A stretch of DNA of 64,000 nt from Catenuloplanes niger (GTDB lineage: Bacteria > Actinomycetota > Actinomycetes > Mycobacteriales > Micromonosporaceae), in assembly GCF_031458255.1 (NCBI RefSeq), contig NZ_JAVDYC010000001.1:682001-746000 (forward strand), in the 5' to 3' direction. This document shows positions 41,218 through 49,540 of this stretch, in pieces. A program made the translations under genes and the position numbers. The notes below the pieces were generated by a model. The model was not told where the DNA came from. It saw nothing but the letters and a program-made list of their open reading frames with translations, and made no database searches. How positions within the stretch are numbered: the first letter of the stretch is position 1; every line of letters starts with the position of its first letter.

Positions 41218-44200
41218 TCAGCGGCGGGCGGTGGTGACCAGGGCGGCCACCTCGGCGTCGGTGAGGGCGCGGTCGTAGGCGTGGACGTCGTCGATCGCGC
41301 CGGACCACCAGTCGGTCTCGTTGCCGGCGTACTTGGCGCGGCCGAGCGCCAGCGAGCCGGTGCTGACCACGACCGGGCCGGCCGTGGTGCCGGCGACCCG
41401 GACGCCGTCGACGTACAGGTGGATCTGGTTGCCGTCGCGCACGCCGGCCAGGTGGTACCAGCGGTCGATGTCGGGCGTGACGACGTGCCGGGCGCGGTTG
41501 CCGCCGGGCGTGCTGAAGGCGAACGCGCCCTGGCCGTACTGCAGGTAGAACGGGCTTTCGGTGCGCCGCCCGTCCTGGCTGATCGCCGAGGCGTAGTTGC
41601 CGGGCAGTTCGTCCAGGGACACCCAGGCCGCCACCGTGTACGACCCGGAGGTGTCCAGGACCGGGCCGGCGGTCTCGGCCGCGTCGCCGTCGCCGTCGAA
41701 CGCGAGCCCGGAGCCGGACACGCCGGGCACCCACCGCGTGTCACCGGTCAGCGTCAGGTCGGCCGTGCCGCCGCTGCTGTCCCGGGCCGTGGTGCCGGTG
41801 TTCTCGTCCAGCGTCCAGTCACCGCGGCCGGGGAACGTGGCGTCCTCGCCCGCGCCGGCGCCGGCCGCGATCACCTTCTGGTTGATCGCCCGCACCGCGG
41901 CCGCGTCCACCTTGAGGTCCCGCCGGTCGTACGTCCAGAGGCCGTTGAGCTCGTTCTCCAGGTCGGTGATCTGGGTGTAGACCGATCCGGACAGTTCCGC
42001 GCCCGCGGCCTCGAGGTAGAAGCGGTCGGTGTTGTCGACGTACTTGGCGGTGAGCGCGGCCTTGTCCGCGACGCCGCTGTAGATCACGGTCGGCGCGCCG
42101 GGCCACATGTGACCGGGCGTGCGGAGCGTGAAGCCGCCGTGCTCGCCGTCCATCGCGACGCGGGTCGCGTCCGGGAACGCCGGGTCGGTGTTGTTGTAGT
42201 CGTGGTGGTCGATGACGTCGCCGCGGCCGGAGTCGCCCTTGGAGTCGCAGCAGTTCACGCCGGAGTGCGCGTTCACGATCCGGGACGGGTCGGCGGCCTT
42301 GACCTGGTCGGCGATCTGCCCGGTGGCGGTGCGGTCCCACTCGCCCCAGCCCTCGTTGAAGACCACCCAGCCGATGATCGACGGGAAGTTGTGGAACTGG
42401 CTCATCATCTCGCGGCCCTGGTGGAGGAACGCCTCCTGGCCGGCCGTGGTGCGGATGGTCGCGGAGACGAAGTCCTGCCAGACCAGCAGGCCGAGCTCGT
42501 CGGCGTGCCGGTACCAGCGGGCCGGTTCGACCTTGATGTGTTTGCGGACCGCGTTGAAGCCGAGCCGCTTGGTCTCCTCCAGGTCGAAGCGCAGCGCCTC
42601 GTCGGTCGGCGCGGTGTAGAGGCCGTCCGGGAAGAAGCCCTGGTCCAGTGTGGCCAGTGAGAAGACCGGCTTGCCGTTGAGGACCAGCTTCGGGAAGCCG
42701 CCGACCGTGCTGACCTCGATCTGCCGCATGCCGAAGTAGCCGCGGACCCGGTCGGTGCCGCGCCCCTGGGTGAGCGTGACGTCGAGGTCGTACAGGTACG
42801 GGTCGTCCGGGCTCCACAGCCGCGGGTTACTGATCTTCAGGGTGAGCGGCGTGTTGGCGGTGCCGGTGACCGTACCGACGCGGCGGCCCTGCTTGTCCAG
42901 CGCGGTCGCGGTGACCGGGGCGTTGGTGCTCGCGACGACCGTGACGGTGAGCGCCGAGTTCGCCACGTCCGGCGTGGTGACCAGGTCGGAGATCGCGGTG
43001 GTGGCGACCGGTTCCATCCAGACCGTCTGCCAGATGCCGGACGACGGTGTGTAGACGATGCCGCCCGGGTTCAGCGACTGCTTGCCCTTGGGCTGGTCGT
43101 TGCCGGTGGTGTCGGTGACGCCGACGATGATCTCTTGCGGGCCGCGGCCGCGCAGCGCGTCCGTGATGTCCGCGGTGAACGCGGTGTAGCCGCCGGTGTG
43201 CTCGGCGACCGGCGTGCCGTTCACCCAGACCCGGGCCTGGTAGTCGACCGCGCCGAAGTTCAGCTTGATCCGCTTGCCGGACCAGTCGCGCGGGACGGTG
43301 ACGAGCTTGCGGTAGAACATGTGGTCCTCGCGCCGCTCGATGCCGGACAGCAGCGACTCCACCGGGTACGGCACGATGATCCGCTCGTCCAGCCGCTTGC
43401 CGAACACCGGTGCCTCACCGGCCTCCGCGTCCGCGAACTCCCACGGCCCGTTCAGGTTCAGCCAGTCCTTGCGGATCAGCTGCGGGCGCGGGTACTCCGG
43501 CAGCGGCTTGTTCCGGTCGACCTTGTCGCCCCACGGCGTGGTCAGGCGCTGCGTGGAGGCGTTGGCCGAAGAACGGATCACCAGCGGTACGGTCTCGCCG
43601 CCCACGACCAGGCCGCCCTTGCCGTCGTAGGTGACCCGGACGCGCTGGTCCTTGAGCACCTTCTCGGCCAGCGTGACGGTGAGGCGGTTTCCGCGTGCCG
43701 ATACCGCGCTGACCGGCATGGGTACGGTGTCGACTTCAACCTTGAGGCTGGCCGCCGACGGAGCGCTCTCGACCCGCTTCTCGAAGTCGGCCGTCAGCGT
43801 GCGGCCGTCCTTCGCGACGGCGAACGTCACCGGGAAGACCTGGAACCCGTCCGGCGGCGTGAAAGCGCTCTCCGGAACGATCTGCTTCGAGAGCCCGGCG
43901 CCCGACCAGCGCAGGTACAGGTTCGCGCCGCCGATGTCCTGGAACATCTCGATCCGCACGTCGTGCGTCTCGCCCGCGGTCAGCCGCACCGGCGCGCTGG
44001 TCTGCTCCACGTCCCAGTCGCCGACCCAGTGGTCGATCACCGGCTGCCCGTCCAGGAAGAACCGGAAGCCGTTGTCGCCGGTCAGGTAGAACGTGTAGTC
44101 ACCGGTGGCCGGCGCGGTGAGCCGGCCGGTCCAGCGGGCCGTGGTGTGCTCGGTCCGCCCGGTCAGCGACTCGAACGTCCCGGCCAGGCCGGGCAGGTCG

Positions 44201-44391
44201 ATGTTCGGGTCGAGCAGCACGCCGCCCGGCTCGGCGAAGTCCCGCGCGCCGGGCGCGGACATCCGGAAGTACTCGCCCTTCAGACCGTGCACAGTGGCCG
44301 GTGCGGCGGACGCGGCGCCGGGCGGAACCACGAAGATCGATAGGATCAGCAGTGCTGCCAGCAGAAATGGCCTCAGAGGCGGACGCGGCAT
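41218..44391 (-). CDS. Secreted glycoside hydrolase family 2 enzyme with PA14 and LamG domains
   Basis: 1057 residues from ATG 44391 with GGGAG just upstream; in-frame starts further 5' would only lengthen the signal region. A signal peptide (LLAALLILSIFVVPPGAASA) is followed by a PA14 domain (about 35-170, YTFYLTGDNGFRFFLDGQPV), a SwmB-like beta domain (about 185-275), GH2 sugar-binding, Ig-like and TIM-barrel domains (about 300-840) and a C-terminal LamG domain (about 860-1055). The acid/base is the Glu of VVFNEGWGEWD; the nucleophile is probably the Glu of MDGEHGG. Probably an extracellular beta-galactosidase- or beta-mannosidase-like enzyme; exact substrate unknown. Confidence 0.9.
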   Translation of the reverse strand: MPRPPLRPFLLAALLILSIFVVPPGAASAAPATVHGLKGEYFRMSAPGARDFAEPGGVLLDPNIDLPGLAGTFESLTGRTEHTTARWTGRLTAPATGDYTFYLTGDNGFRFFLDGQPVIDHWVGDWDVEQTSAPVRLTAGETHDVRIEMFQDIGGANLYLRWSGAGLSKQIVPESAFTPPDGFQVFPVTFAVAKDGRTLTADFEKRVESAPSAASLKVEVDTVPMPVSAVSARGNRLTVTLAEKVLKDQRVRVTYDGKGGLVVGGETVPLVIRSSANASTQRLTTPWGDKVDRNKPLPEYPRPQLIRKDWLNLNGPWEFADAEAGEAPVFGKRLDERIIVPYPVESLLSGIERREDHMFYRKLVTVPRDWSGKRIKLNFGAVDYQARVWVNGTPVAEHTGGYTAFTADITDALRGRGPQEIIVGVTDTTGNDQPKGKQSLNPGGIVYTPSSGIWQTVWMEPVATTAISDLVTTPDVANSALTVTVVASTNAPVTATALDKQGRRVGTVTGTANTPLTLKISNPRLWSPDDPYLYDLDVTLTQGRGTDRVRGYFGMRQIEVSTVGGFPKLVLNGKPVFSLATLDQGFFPDGLYTAPTDEALRFDLEETKRLGFNAVRKHIKVEPARWYRHADELGLLVWQDFVSATIRTTAGQEAFLHQGREMMSQFHNFPSIIGWVVFNEGWGEWDRTATGQIADQVKAADPSRIVNAHSGVNCCDSKGDSGRGDVIDHHDYNNTDPAFPDATRVAMDGEHGGFTLRTPGHMWPGAPTVIYSGVADKAALTAKYVDNTDRFYLEAAGAELSGSVYTQITDLENELNGLWTYDRRDLKVDAAAVRAINQKVIAAGAGAGEDATFPGRGDWTLDENTGTTARDSSGGTADLTLTGDTRWVPGVSGSGLAFDGDGDAAETAGPVLDTSGSYTVAAWVSLDELPGNYASAISQDGRRTESPFYLQYGQGAFAFSTPGGNRARHVVTPDIDRWYHLAGVRDGNQIHLYVDGVRVAGTTAGPVVVSTGSLALGRAKYAGNETDWWSGAIDDVHAYDRALTDAEVAALVTTARR

Positions 44392-44550
44392 CGGTACTCC
44401 CATCACGGGCGACGACGTTGCCGATCCACATTGACTGATCTTTATTCCAGATGTCAACAGAACGAAACATAACCGTGCACGAGATGGCACGAACGAACAT
44501 CCACCGTCGGCCGGTCGCGGCTGCCGACGGCGGACGGGAGGTCGCCGCCG

Positions 44551-44811
44551 TCAGCGGCGGCGGTTCAGGCGGCGGGTGAGGTGCCGCACGGTCAGCGGCG
44601 CCAGGAGCAGCAGGCCGCCGGCGAACGCGGCCGTGCCCAGCCCGACCCGCAGCACCGCGGTCAGCAGCAGCGCCCAGGCCACCACGACCAGCAGCGCGGC
44701 CAGCGCGTACACCCTGATCACCTGCGGGCCCGGCCGCGGGTCCTCGGTCAGCCCGGCCACGATCTCGTCGAACCGGCGGCGCTCGTCGCCGGAGAGAGGC
44801 GCATCTCCCAT
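44551..44811 (-). CDS. Small DUF3040-like membrane protein
   Basis: 86 residues from ATG 44811, or 89 from a GTG at 44820. The N-terminus (APLSGDERRRFDEIVAGLTED) resembles the PLSEHEQRLLEQIE-type opening of DUF3040 proteins. Two transmembrane helices follow (VYALAALLVVVAWALLLTAV and LGTAAFAGGLLLLAPLTV) and a basic C-terminus (RHLTRRLNRRR). Function unknown. It lies next to other small stress-type genes. Confidence 0.75.
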   Translation of the reverse strand: MGDAPLSGDERRRFDEIVAGLTEDPRPGPQVIRVYALAALLVVVAWALLLTAVLRVGLGTAAFAGGLLLLAPLTVRHLTRRLNRRR

Positions 44812-44876
44812 GCCGGCCACACTGCGCCGCCGGATTGACGAACCATGCCCGGGATCATGACGGTACGGTGACGGTG

Positions 44877-45278
44877 CTACCGCCCGCCGCGCGCCTTCCT
44901 GGTGCTCGAGTCGTTCGCCTTCTGGATCGCGTCGACCAGCTCGGGCTTCGTCATCCGGGACCGCCCACGGATCTCCAGCCGCTTCGCCACGTCCATCAGG
45001 TGCTCCTTGCTGGCGTTCGCGTCCACCCCGCCGGCCGTCTTCGCGCGCGTGTTCCGCCCGCCGGCCGCCTTCGCGTCGCTCGGCCCCTTCTTCTCCTTCG
45101 GCTCCCAGTGGTCGCCCACCTTCTCGAACGAGTGCTTGACCGCGGAGAACGCGGTCCGGTGCGCCCGCTCGCCCTCCCCGTACTGCTCCACCGCCGAGTC
45201 GTGCGTCTTCGCGTACGTGTCCTGGGCCTTCTTCGGCGACCGCTTCAGCGTGCTCGGCATGTCCTCACGGGCGGGCAT
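44877..45278 (-). CDS. ChaB-like protein with Rho-N/SAP-like C-terminus
   Basis: 133 residues from ATG 45278 with a strong GAGGAGGT. Residues about 7-65 match ChaB (PSTLKRSPKKAQDTYAKTHD, HRTAFSAVKHSFEKVGDHW). A Lys/Ala-rich linker leads to a C-terminal helix-extended-loop-helix motif (KEHLMDVAKRLEIRGRSRMT, KPELVDAIQKAN) like Rho-N/SAP nucleic-acid-binding segments. Probably a general-stress nucleic-acid-associated protein. Divergent from the small acidic protein gene at 45378. Confidence 0.85.
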   Translation of the reverse strand: MPAREDMPSTLKRSPKKAQDTYAKTHDSAVEQYGEGERAHRTAFSAVKHSFEKVGDHWEPKEKKGPSDAKAAGGRNTRAKTAGGVDANASKEHLMDVAKRLEIRGRSRMTKPELVDAIQKANDSSTRKARGGR

Positions 45279-45343
45279 GACGTACCTCCTCGTCGCATCG
45301 TGTTCCCCTTCCCCGTACCCGGCGCCGCGCGCATCATGCGATT

Positions 45344-45368
45344 GTTTGCCGCCCCGCCACCCGGGAAG
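45344..45368 (+). promoter_or_regulatory. SigB/SigF-type promoter for the 65-residue protein gene
   Basis: GTTT (45344-45347), 15 nt, GGGAAG (45363-45368) matches the GTTT-N14/16-GGG(T/A)A type. Transcription would begin almost at the ATG (45378), so the message would have a very short leader. Confidence 0.45.
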
Positions 45369-45377
45369 CCGGGACCC

Positions 45378-45575
45378 ATGACCCCACCCGAGAAGCTGCC
45401 ACCGCTCGGCCGGCCCGCCGGCGACGACTCCCCCGACCGGGACCCGGACTTCGCCGGCGAGCACGAGGACACCGCGGTCGGCAAGGACATCACCGCCGGC
45501 ACGGACGACGCGACCGAACCGGAGTCGCCGGCCGGCTGGTCCGGCATGGAATCGCCGCACGGCCGCCCGGACTGA
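45378..45575 (+). CDS. Small acidic protein, function unknown
   Basis: 65 residues, strongly acidic and probably disordered (DRDPDFAGEHEDTAVGKD, ending near TEPESPAGWSGMES). No signal peptide or membrane segment. The PES-GW-GM ending is a pattern I associate with small actinobacterial hypothetical proteins. A GTTT-N15-GGGAAG promoter and stress-gene neighbours support a real gene, but the absence of a strong RBS leaves doubt. Confidence 0.55.
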   Translation: MTPPEKLPPLGRPAGDDSPDRDPDFAGEHEDTAVGKDITAGTDDATEPESPAGWSGMESPHGRPD

Positions 45576-45597
45576 CCGGGTCCACCGCGGCCGGGTG

Positions 45598-45623
45598 GTT
45601 TCCCCGGTCGCCACGCCGGGTAG
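45598..45623 (+). promoter_or_regulatory. SigB/SigF-type promoter for the CsbD gene
   Basis: GTTT (45598-45601), 16 nt, GGGTAG (45618-45623), 56 nt before the csbD-like ATG. Close to the general-stress consensus; a sigma factor of that group is encoded at 50767-51552. Confidence 0.6.
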
Positions 45624-45678
45624 CCGGATAGGCGAACGGCTCGGAACCGATTCGGGCCTGCACCACACGGAGGTCGTC

Positions 45679-45852
45679 ATGGGCACCGATGACAAGATCG
45701 ACAACAAGGTCGAGGAAGCCGGCGGCAAGGTCAAGGAGCACGTGGGCCGCGCTACCGACGACCGCGACCTCGAGGCGGAGGGCAAGGCCGATCAGAGCAG
45801 CTCCCACGTCAAGCAGGCCGTCGAGCACGTCAAGGACGCCTTCAAGTCCTGA
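45679..45852 (+). CDS. CsbD-family general stress protein
   Basis: 57 residues from ATG 45679 with CGGAGG 8 nt upstream. Typical CsbD pattern: DKIDNKVEEAGGKVKEHVGR, then DRDLEAEGKADQ and a terminal helix. Small hydrophilic helical protein made under general stress in Bacillus and actinobacteria; molecular function unknown. A near-consensus SigB/F promoter lies upstream and a perfect hairpin terminator downstream, so it is monocistronic. Confidence 0.93.
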   Translation: MGTDDKIDNKVEEAGGKVKEHVGRATDDRDLEAEGKADQSSSHVKQAVEHVKDAFKS

Positions 45853-45868
45853 CGTCCCCCCGACGCTC

Positions 45869-45901
45869 ACGGGTGGCCGGCGATCATCGCCGGCCACCCG
45901 T
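45869..45901. terminator. Perfect palindromic terminator after csbD
   Basis: 16-bp arms ACGGGTGGCCGGCGAT / ATCGCCGGCCACCCGT around a single C, 17 nt after the stop. The remaining 160 nt to 46060 show no gene. Confidence 0.85.
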
Positions 45902-46060
45902 TGTCGTTCCCGGATCACCGTCCGGCCGGCGCTTCGCACGGCATCACCCACCGCCGATCGGTAGCGATTCGGCCCCGCCGATCACGGTGCGGAAAGGCCG
46001 TCATCCGGCCCGCGGAACAACGATTCCGCTCGCCGCCGGACATTCCCGGTAGGCGCCGCT

Positions 46061-47188
46061 TCAGGAGCGTGCGATGAATTGGGGATTCTCGATCAGGAAC
46101 GTGCCGAGCGTGCCCGATTTCGCCGCGGCCAGCATCTGCAGGGATTTGGCGTCGAGGTCCTCGTAGGCGATGCCGTCGACCAGCACCGTGTTGACGTTTC
46201 CGGCATTCGTCTTGATCAGCGTGAGATCGTTGGCGGCGACGCCCTTGAGCGTGAAGAGGAAGTCCGCGGGCGGGATGCCGCCGGTGTCCAGCACGAACGC
46301 GTCACCGGCCGCGCCGACCAGGTTGTCGAGCTTGCCGAGGTCGGTGAGGACGCCGCGCGAGGTGGCCTGCTTGACGATGGCCTTGATGAGCTGCTGCTGG
46401 TGGCGCTGGCGGCCGTAGTCGCCGTCGCTGAGGCTCTTGCGGATGCGGGCGTAGTCGAGCGCCTCGGTGGCGTTCATCGTCCGGCAGCCCTTCCGGTGCA
46501 CCAGCGGCGTGACGCCGGGCGGCAGCTGGATGCCGTAGTCCTCGGAGTACCAGCCCTGCACGAGTTTGCCGGCCGCGTCCACGCCGAGGTGCGCGGACTC
46601 GGCCTCCTCGTCGACGCACATGTCGACGCCGCCGAGCGCGTGGATCACGCTGGCGAAGCCGCCGAAGTCGATGATCGCGGCGCCGTTGAACCGGATGCCG
46701 GTGGCCTTGTTGATCGTCGTGGAGAGCAGCGTCATGCCGCTGGCGCGTTTCTCCGGTTCCGTCCCTTCGATCTGGTGTCCGTACGAGAAGGCGGAATTGA
46801 CTTTGTACGAGCCACCCGCGAAATCGGCCTTCGGGTACGGCGGGATCTCCACCAGCCAGTCGCGCGGGATGGAGATCAGGTATGCCTGGTCGTGCGTCTC
46901 CGGGATGTGCAGGATGATGATCGTGTCGGACAGCACGGCGGTCTCCGAGGAGCCCTCCGGCCGGGCGTCGATGCCGACGAGCAGCAGGTTCACGGCACCA
47001 TCGATGTTGTTGCCGGCCGCGCCGTCCTGCGCGTCCGCCGCGCCCTCCAGCAGCGAGCCGGGCGTGAGCGAGCCGGTCACCCGGTTGATCACCGTGTGCG
47101 CCGCGACCAGCGTGCCACCGCTCAGGACGACCAGCACCGCGCCGAATATGAGGAGCAGCCGCGCCCACAGCGGGTCCGTGCGAGCCAT
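46061..47188 (-). CDS. LytR-CpsA-Psr (LCP) family cell-wall polymer transferase, copy 1
   Basis: 375 residues from ATG 47188 (GAGGTG at proper distance). An N-terminal anchor (LLLIFGAVLVVLSGGTLVAA) is followed by the LCP catalytic domain: NLLLVGIDAR, SDTIIILHIPETH, AYLISIPRDWLVEIP, KVNSAFSYG, GFASVIHALGGVDMCV and LDYARIRKSLSDGDYGRQRH, with the conserved Asp and Arg residues. LCP proteins move glycopolymers from undecaprenyl diphosphate onto peptidoglycan. A closely related gene lies divergently 169 nt away, a recent duplication. Confidence 0.93.
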   Translation of the reverse strand: MARTDPLWARLLLIFGAVLVVLSGGTLVAAHTVINRVTGSLTPGSLLEGAADAQDGAAGNNIDGAVNLLLVGIDARPEGSSETAVLSDTIIILHIPETHDQAYLISIPRDWLVEIPPYPKADFAGGSYKVNSAFSYGHQIEGTEPEKRASGMTLLSTTINKATGIRFNGAAIIDFGGFASVIHALGGVDMCVDEEAESAHLGVDAAGKLVQGWYSEDYGIQLPPGVTPLVHRKGCRTMNATEALDYARIRKSLSDGDYGRQRHQQQLIKAIVKQATSRGVLTDLGKLDNLVGAAGDAFVLDTGGIPPADFLFTLKGVAANDLTLIKTNAGNVNTVLVDGIAYEDLDAKSLQMLAAAKSGTLGTFLIENPQFIARS

Positions 47189-47357
47189 GTGCACACCTCA
47201 TCCCCCGAAAAGCCGGAAGCCGCAACGCTAGTCATTTATGACCGCCGATGGCAAGGGTGTGACGTGCGTCGCTTTGCGGATCGAATTAGGCTCCTGACGA
47301 CTTCCCGAGATGTCAACAGGGAACAGGAACATCACACTGACGGGGGGAGCACCGAGG

Positions 47358-48515
47358 ATGGCATTCGGGCGAAAAATTCCGTTCTGGGCGCGAATCGTTC
47401 TCATCCTCGGCGCGGTACTCGTCGTGGCGAGCGCCGGAACGGTGATCGGCGCACGGATGCTGATCAATCAGGCGACCGAGTCGATTCCGCAGACCACGCT
47501 GATCGAGGGGGACGCGCGGGCGCCGAAACGCGAGCCGGGCGAGGCCATCGACGGCGCGATCAACCTGCTGCTGGTCGGCATCGACGCGCGGGCGGACGGT
47601 GGCGGCAGCGACGGCGACTCGGTCCGCTCCGACACGATCATCATCCTGCACATCCCGGAGACGCACGACAAGGCGTACCTGATCTCCGTCCCGCGGGACT
47701 GGCTGGTCGACATCCCGGCGTACTCGAAGAACAACTTCGCCGGGATCAGCGACAAGGTCAACACCGCGTTCTCGGCCGGGTACGCGGGTGAGGGCGACCG
47801 GCTGACCAAGCTCGGCCGGGGCATGGAGCTGCTGGCGACCACGCTCAACAAGGCGACCGGCATCCGGTTCAACGGTGCCGCGATCATCGACTTCAACGGG
47901 TTCGCCAGCGTGATCCACGCGCTCGGCGGCGTGGACATGTGCGTCGCCGAGCCGGCCGAGTCCGCGCACCTCGGCGTGGACGCCGAGGGCAAGCTGGTGC
48001 AGGGCTGGTACTCGGAGGCGTACGGTATCCAGCTCCCGTACGGCATCCAGCCGTACGTGCACCGGGCCGGCTGCCGCACGATGAGCTCGACCGAGGCGCT
48101 CGACTACTCGCGCATCCGCAAGAGCCTGCCGAACGGCGACTACGACAGGCAGCAGCACCAGCAGCAGCTGATCAAGGCGATCGTGGCGAAGGCGACCACC
48201 CGCGGCGTGCTCACCGACCTGAGCCGGCTCAACGACCTGGTCGCCGCGGCCGGTGACGCGTTCGTGCTGGACACCGGCGACGCCGCGATCGCGGACTACG
48301 TCTTCACGCTCCGCGGCCTACGCGCCGACGACATGGTGCTGCTGCGGACCAACGCCGGGAAGACCAACACCCAGATCATCAACGGTACGTACTTCGAGGT
48401 GCTCGACCCGACCTCGATGGACATGCTGCAGGCCGCGAAGGACGGCACGCTCGCCGCGTTCCTGGCCCAGCACCCCGAGTTCGACGCCGAGTCGACGGCC
48501 GCGCGGACGGACTGA
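47358..48515 (+). CDS. LytR-CpsA-Psr (LCP) family cell-wall polymer transferase, copy 2
   Basis: 385 residues from ATG 47358, preceded by GGGGGGAG; a longer frame from 47310 is possible. Same architecture as the divergent neighbour: anchor (IVLILGAVLVVASAGTVIGA), then NLLLVGIDAR, SDTIIILHIPETHDKAYLIS, PRDWLVDIP, KATGIRFNGAAIIDF, LGGVDMCV and LDYSRIRKSLPNGDYDRQ. The two share long identical stretches (ATGIRFNGAAIIDF, ESAHLGVDA), so they are paralogs from an inverted duplication. Different C-termini and loops suggest some specialisation. Confidence 0.93.
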   Translation: MAFGRKIPFWARIVLILGAVLVVASAGTVIGARMLINQATESIPQTTLIEGDARAPKREPGEAIDGAINLLLVGIDARADGGGSDGDSVRSDTIIILHIPETHDKAYLISVPRDWLVDIPAYSKNNFAGISDKVNTAFSAGYAGEGDRLTKLGRGMELLATTLNKATGIRFNGAAIIDFNGFASVIHALGGVDMCVAEPAESAHLGVDAEGKLVQGWYSEAYGIQLPYGIQPYVHRAGCRTMSSTEALDYSRIRKSLPNGDYDRQQHQQQLIKAIVAKATTRGVLTDLSRLNDLVAAAGDAFVLDTGDAAIADYVFTLRGLRADDMVLLRTNAGKTNTQIINGTYFEVLDPTSMDMLQAAKDGTLAAFLAQHPEFDAESTAARTD

Positions 48516-48520
48516 GAAGG

Positions 48521-48549
48521 GTGGGCGCGGCACCCGGCCGCGCCCACCG
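48521..48549. terminator. Hairpin between convergent LCP and DUF2231 genes
   Basis: 12-bp stem GGTGGGCGCGGC / GCCGCGCCCACC, loop ACCCG, only 5 nt after the LCP stop and 6 nt before the end of the DUF2231 gene. Serves both directions. Confidence 0.85.
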
Positions 48550-48554
48550 CCGGG

Positions 48555-49025
48555 TCATCGGGACAGTGAGCTGGCGGCGTCCGGGTGCGCGTCCTCGTGC
48601 ACGCCGATGCCGAGCCGGTCGACCAGCTCGCCGCCGAACCAGGCCGCGATGCTGCCCGCGACCAGCGCGAGCACCTCGAGCGTGAACGGCAGCGCGCCCG
48701 GCTGGTGCGTCCCGTCGAGGCGCAGCAGCCAGGCGATCCCGAAGAGCACCAGCACCAGGCCGTTGAGCGTGCCGTGCAGCAGCCCGATCCGCTTGGCCCG
48801 GGTGCCGGCCGGGATGCTGGTCCAGTCCAGCCAGCCGGTGACGGCCGCGACGATCGCGCCGACCAGTCCGGCGGTGATGTTCCAGAAGCCGACCTGGCCG
48901 AAGATCTCGTTGCCGGTGACCAGCCGGACCAGGTCGAAGATCGCACCGGTCACCAATAGACCGAGCGGGAAGACGATGACCATCTGGTGCACCGGGTGTC
49001 CCAGTGCGCGCACTCGTGTCTGCAT
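48555..49025 (-). CDS. DUF2231 membrane protein
   Basis: 156 residues from ATG 49025 (GTG at 49043 is an alternative). Four transmembrane helices: MVIVFPLGLLVTGAIFDLVR, NITAGLVGAIVAAVTGWLDW, LHGTLNGLVLVLFGIAWLLR and LEVLALVAGSIAAWFGGELV. The opening ALGHPVHQ and the conserved D and W residues match DUF2231, a family linked to haem or cytochrome-like membrane proteins of unknown role. The C-terminus is short and acidic. Confidence 0.88.
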   Translation of the reverse strand: MQTRVRALGHPVHQMVIVFPLGLLVTGAIFDLVRLVTGNEIFGQVGFWNITAGLVGAIVAAVTGWLDWTSIPAGTRAKRIGLLHGTLNGLVLVLFGIAWLLRLDGTHQPGALPFTLEVLALVAGSIAAWFGGELVDRLGIGVHEDAHPDAASSLSR

Positions 49026-49123
49026 GCGACGGCGCGTACCCACGTGGATGCCGTCGAACCGCGTCGTTTGAAGTGGACTCCCCGGGGCACGCGCTCCTCC
49101 TCGGCGTCGAGAGGAGACAGCAC

Positions 49124-49540
49124 ATGAGACGCGCGGTTGTCACGATCGCGGTGGGTGGTGCGGCCGGGATGGCCGCGGTCGCGGCCACCCGGCGGCTGCG
49201 TCAGGCCCGGGCCGGCGATGACCGCTGGCACAGCATCACGGTCAACCGGGAGCCGGAGGAGGTCGGGCCGCAGCCGCAGCCACTGCACGACCTGGGCGAG
49301 GCGATCCAGGTCCGGGTCCGCCCGGCGCCCGGCGGACGCGGCACCGAGATCGCCGCACGCTGCGTGGACGCCGGCCCGGACGGGGTGCGCGCGCTGCGCC
49401 GCGCGCTGCGCGAGACGCGGACGCTGGTGGAGACCGGCGAGGTGCTGCTGCCGGACGCGCCGCCGACCACCCGCCGCACCCCGCTGGGCGCGCCGCTGGC
49501 GTACGCGACACGGCACGGACGGCAGGAGGGACGGCTGTGA
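49124..49540 (+). CDS. Small protein coupled to the following dehydrogenase gene
   Basis: 138 residues from ATG 49124 with a strong GAGGAGA. A hydrophobic N-terminal segment (VTIAVGGAAGMAAVAATRRL) may anchor it. The rest (SITVNREPEEV, AIQVRVRPAPGGRGTEIAAR, ALRETRTLVETGEVLLPD) looks like part of an SRPBCC-type beta-strand/helix fold but is too short for a full domain. Its TGA overlaps the GTG of the dehydrogenase gene, so the two are co-translated. Function unknown. Confidence 0.75.
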   Translation: MRRAVVTIAVGGAAGMAAVAATRRLRQARAGDDRWHSITVNREPEEVGPQPQPLHDLGEAIQVRVRPAPGGRGTEIAARCVDAGPDGVRALRRALRETRTLVETGEVLLPDAPPTTRRTPLGAPLAYATRHGRQEGRL

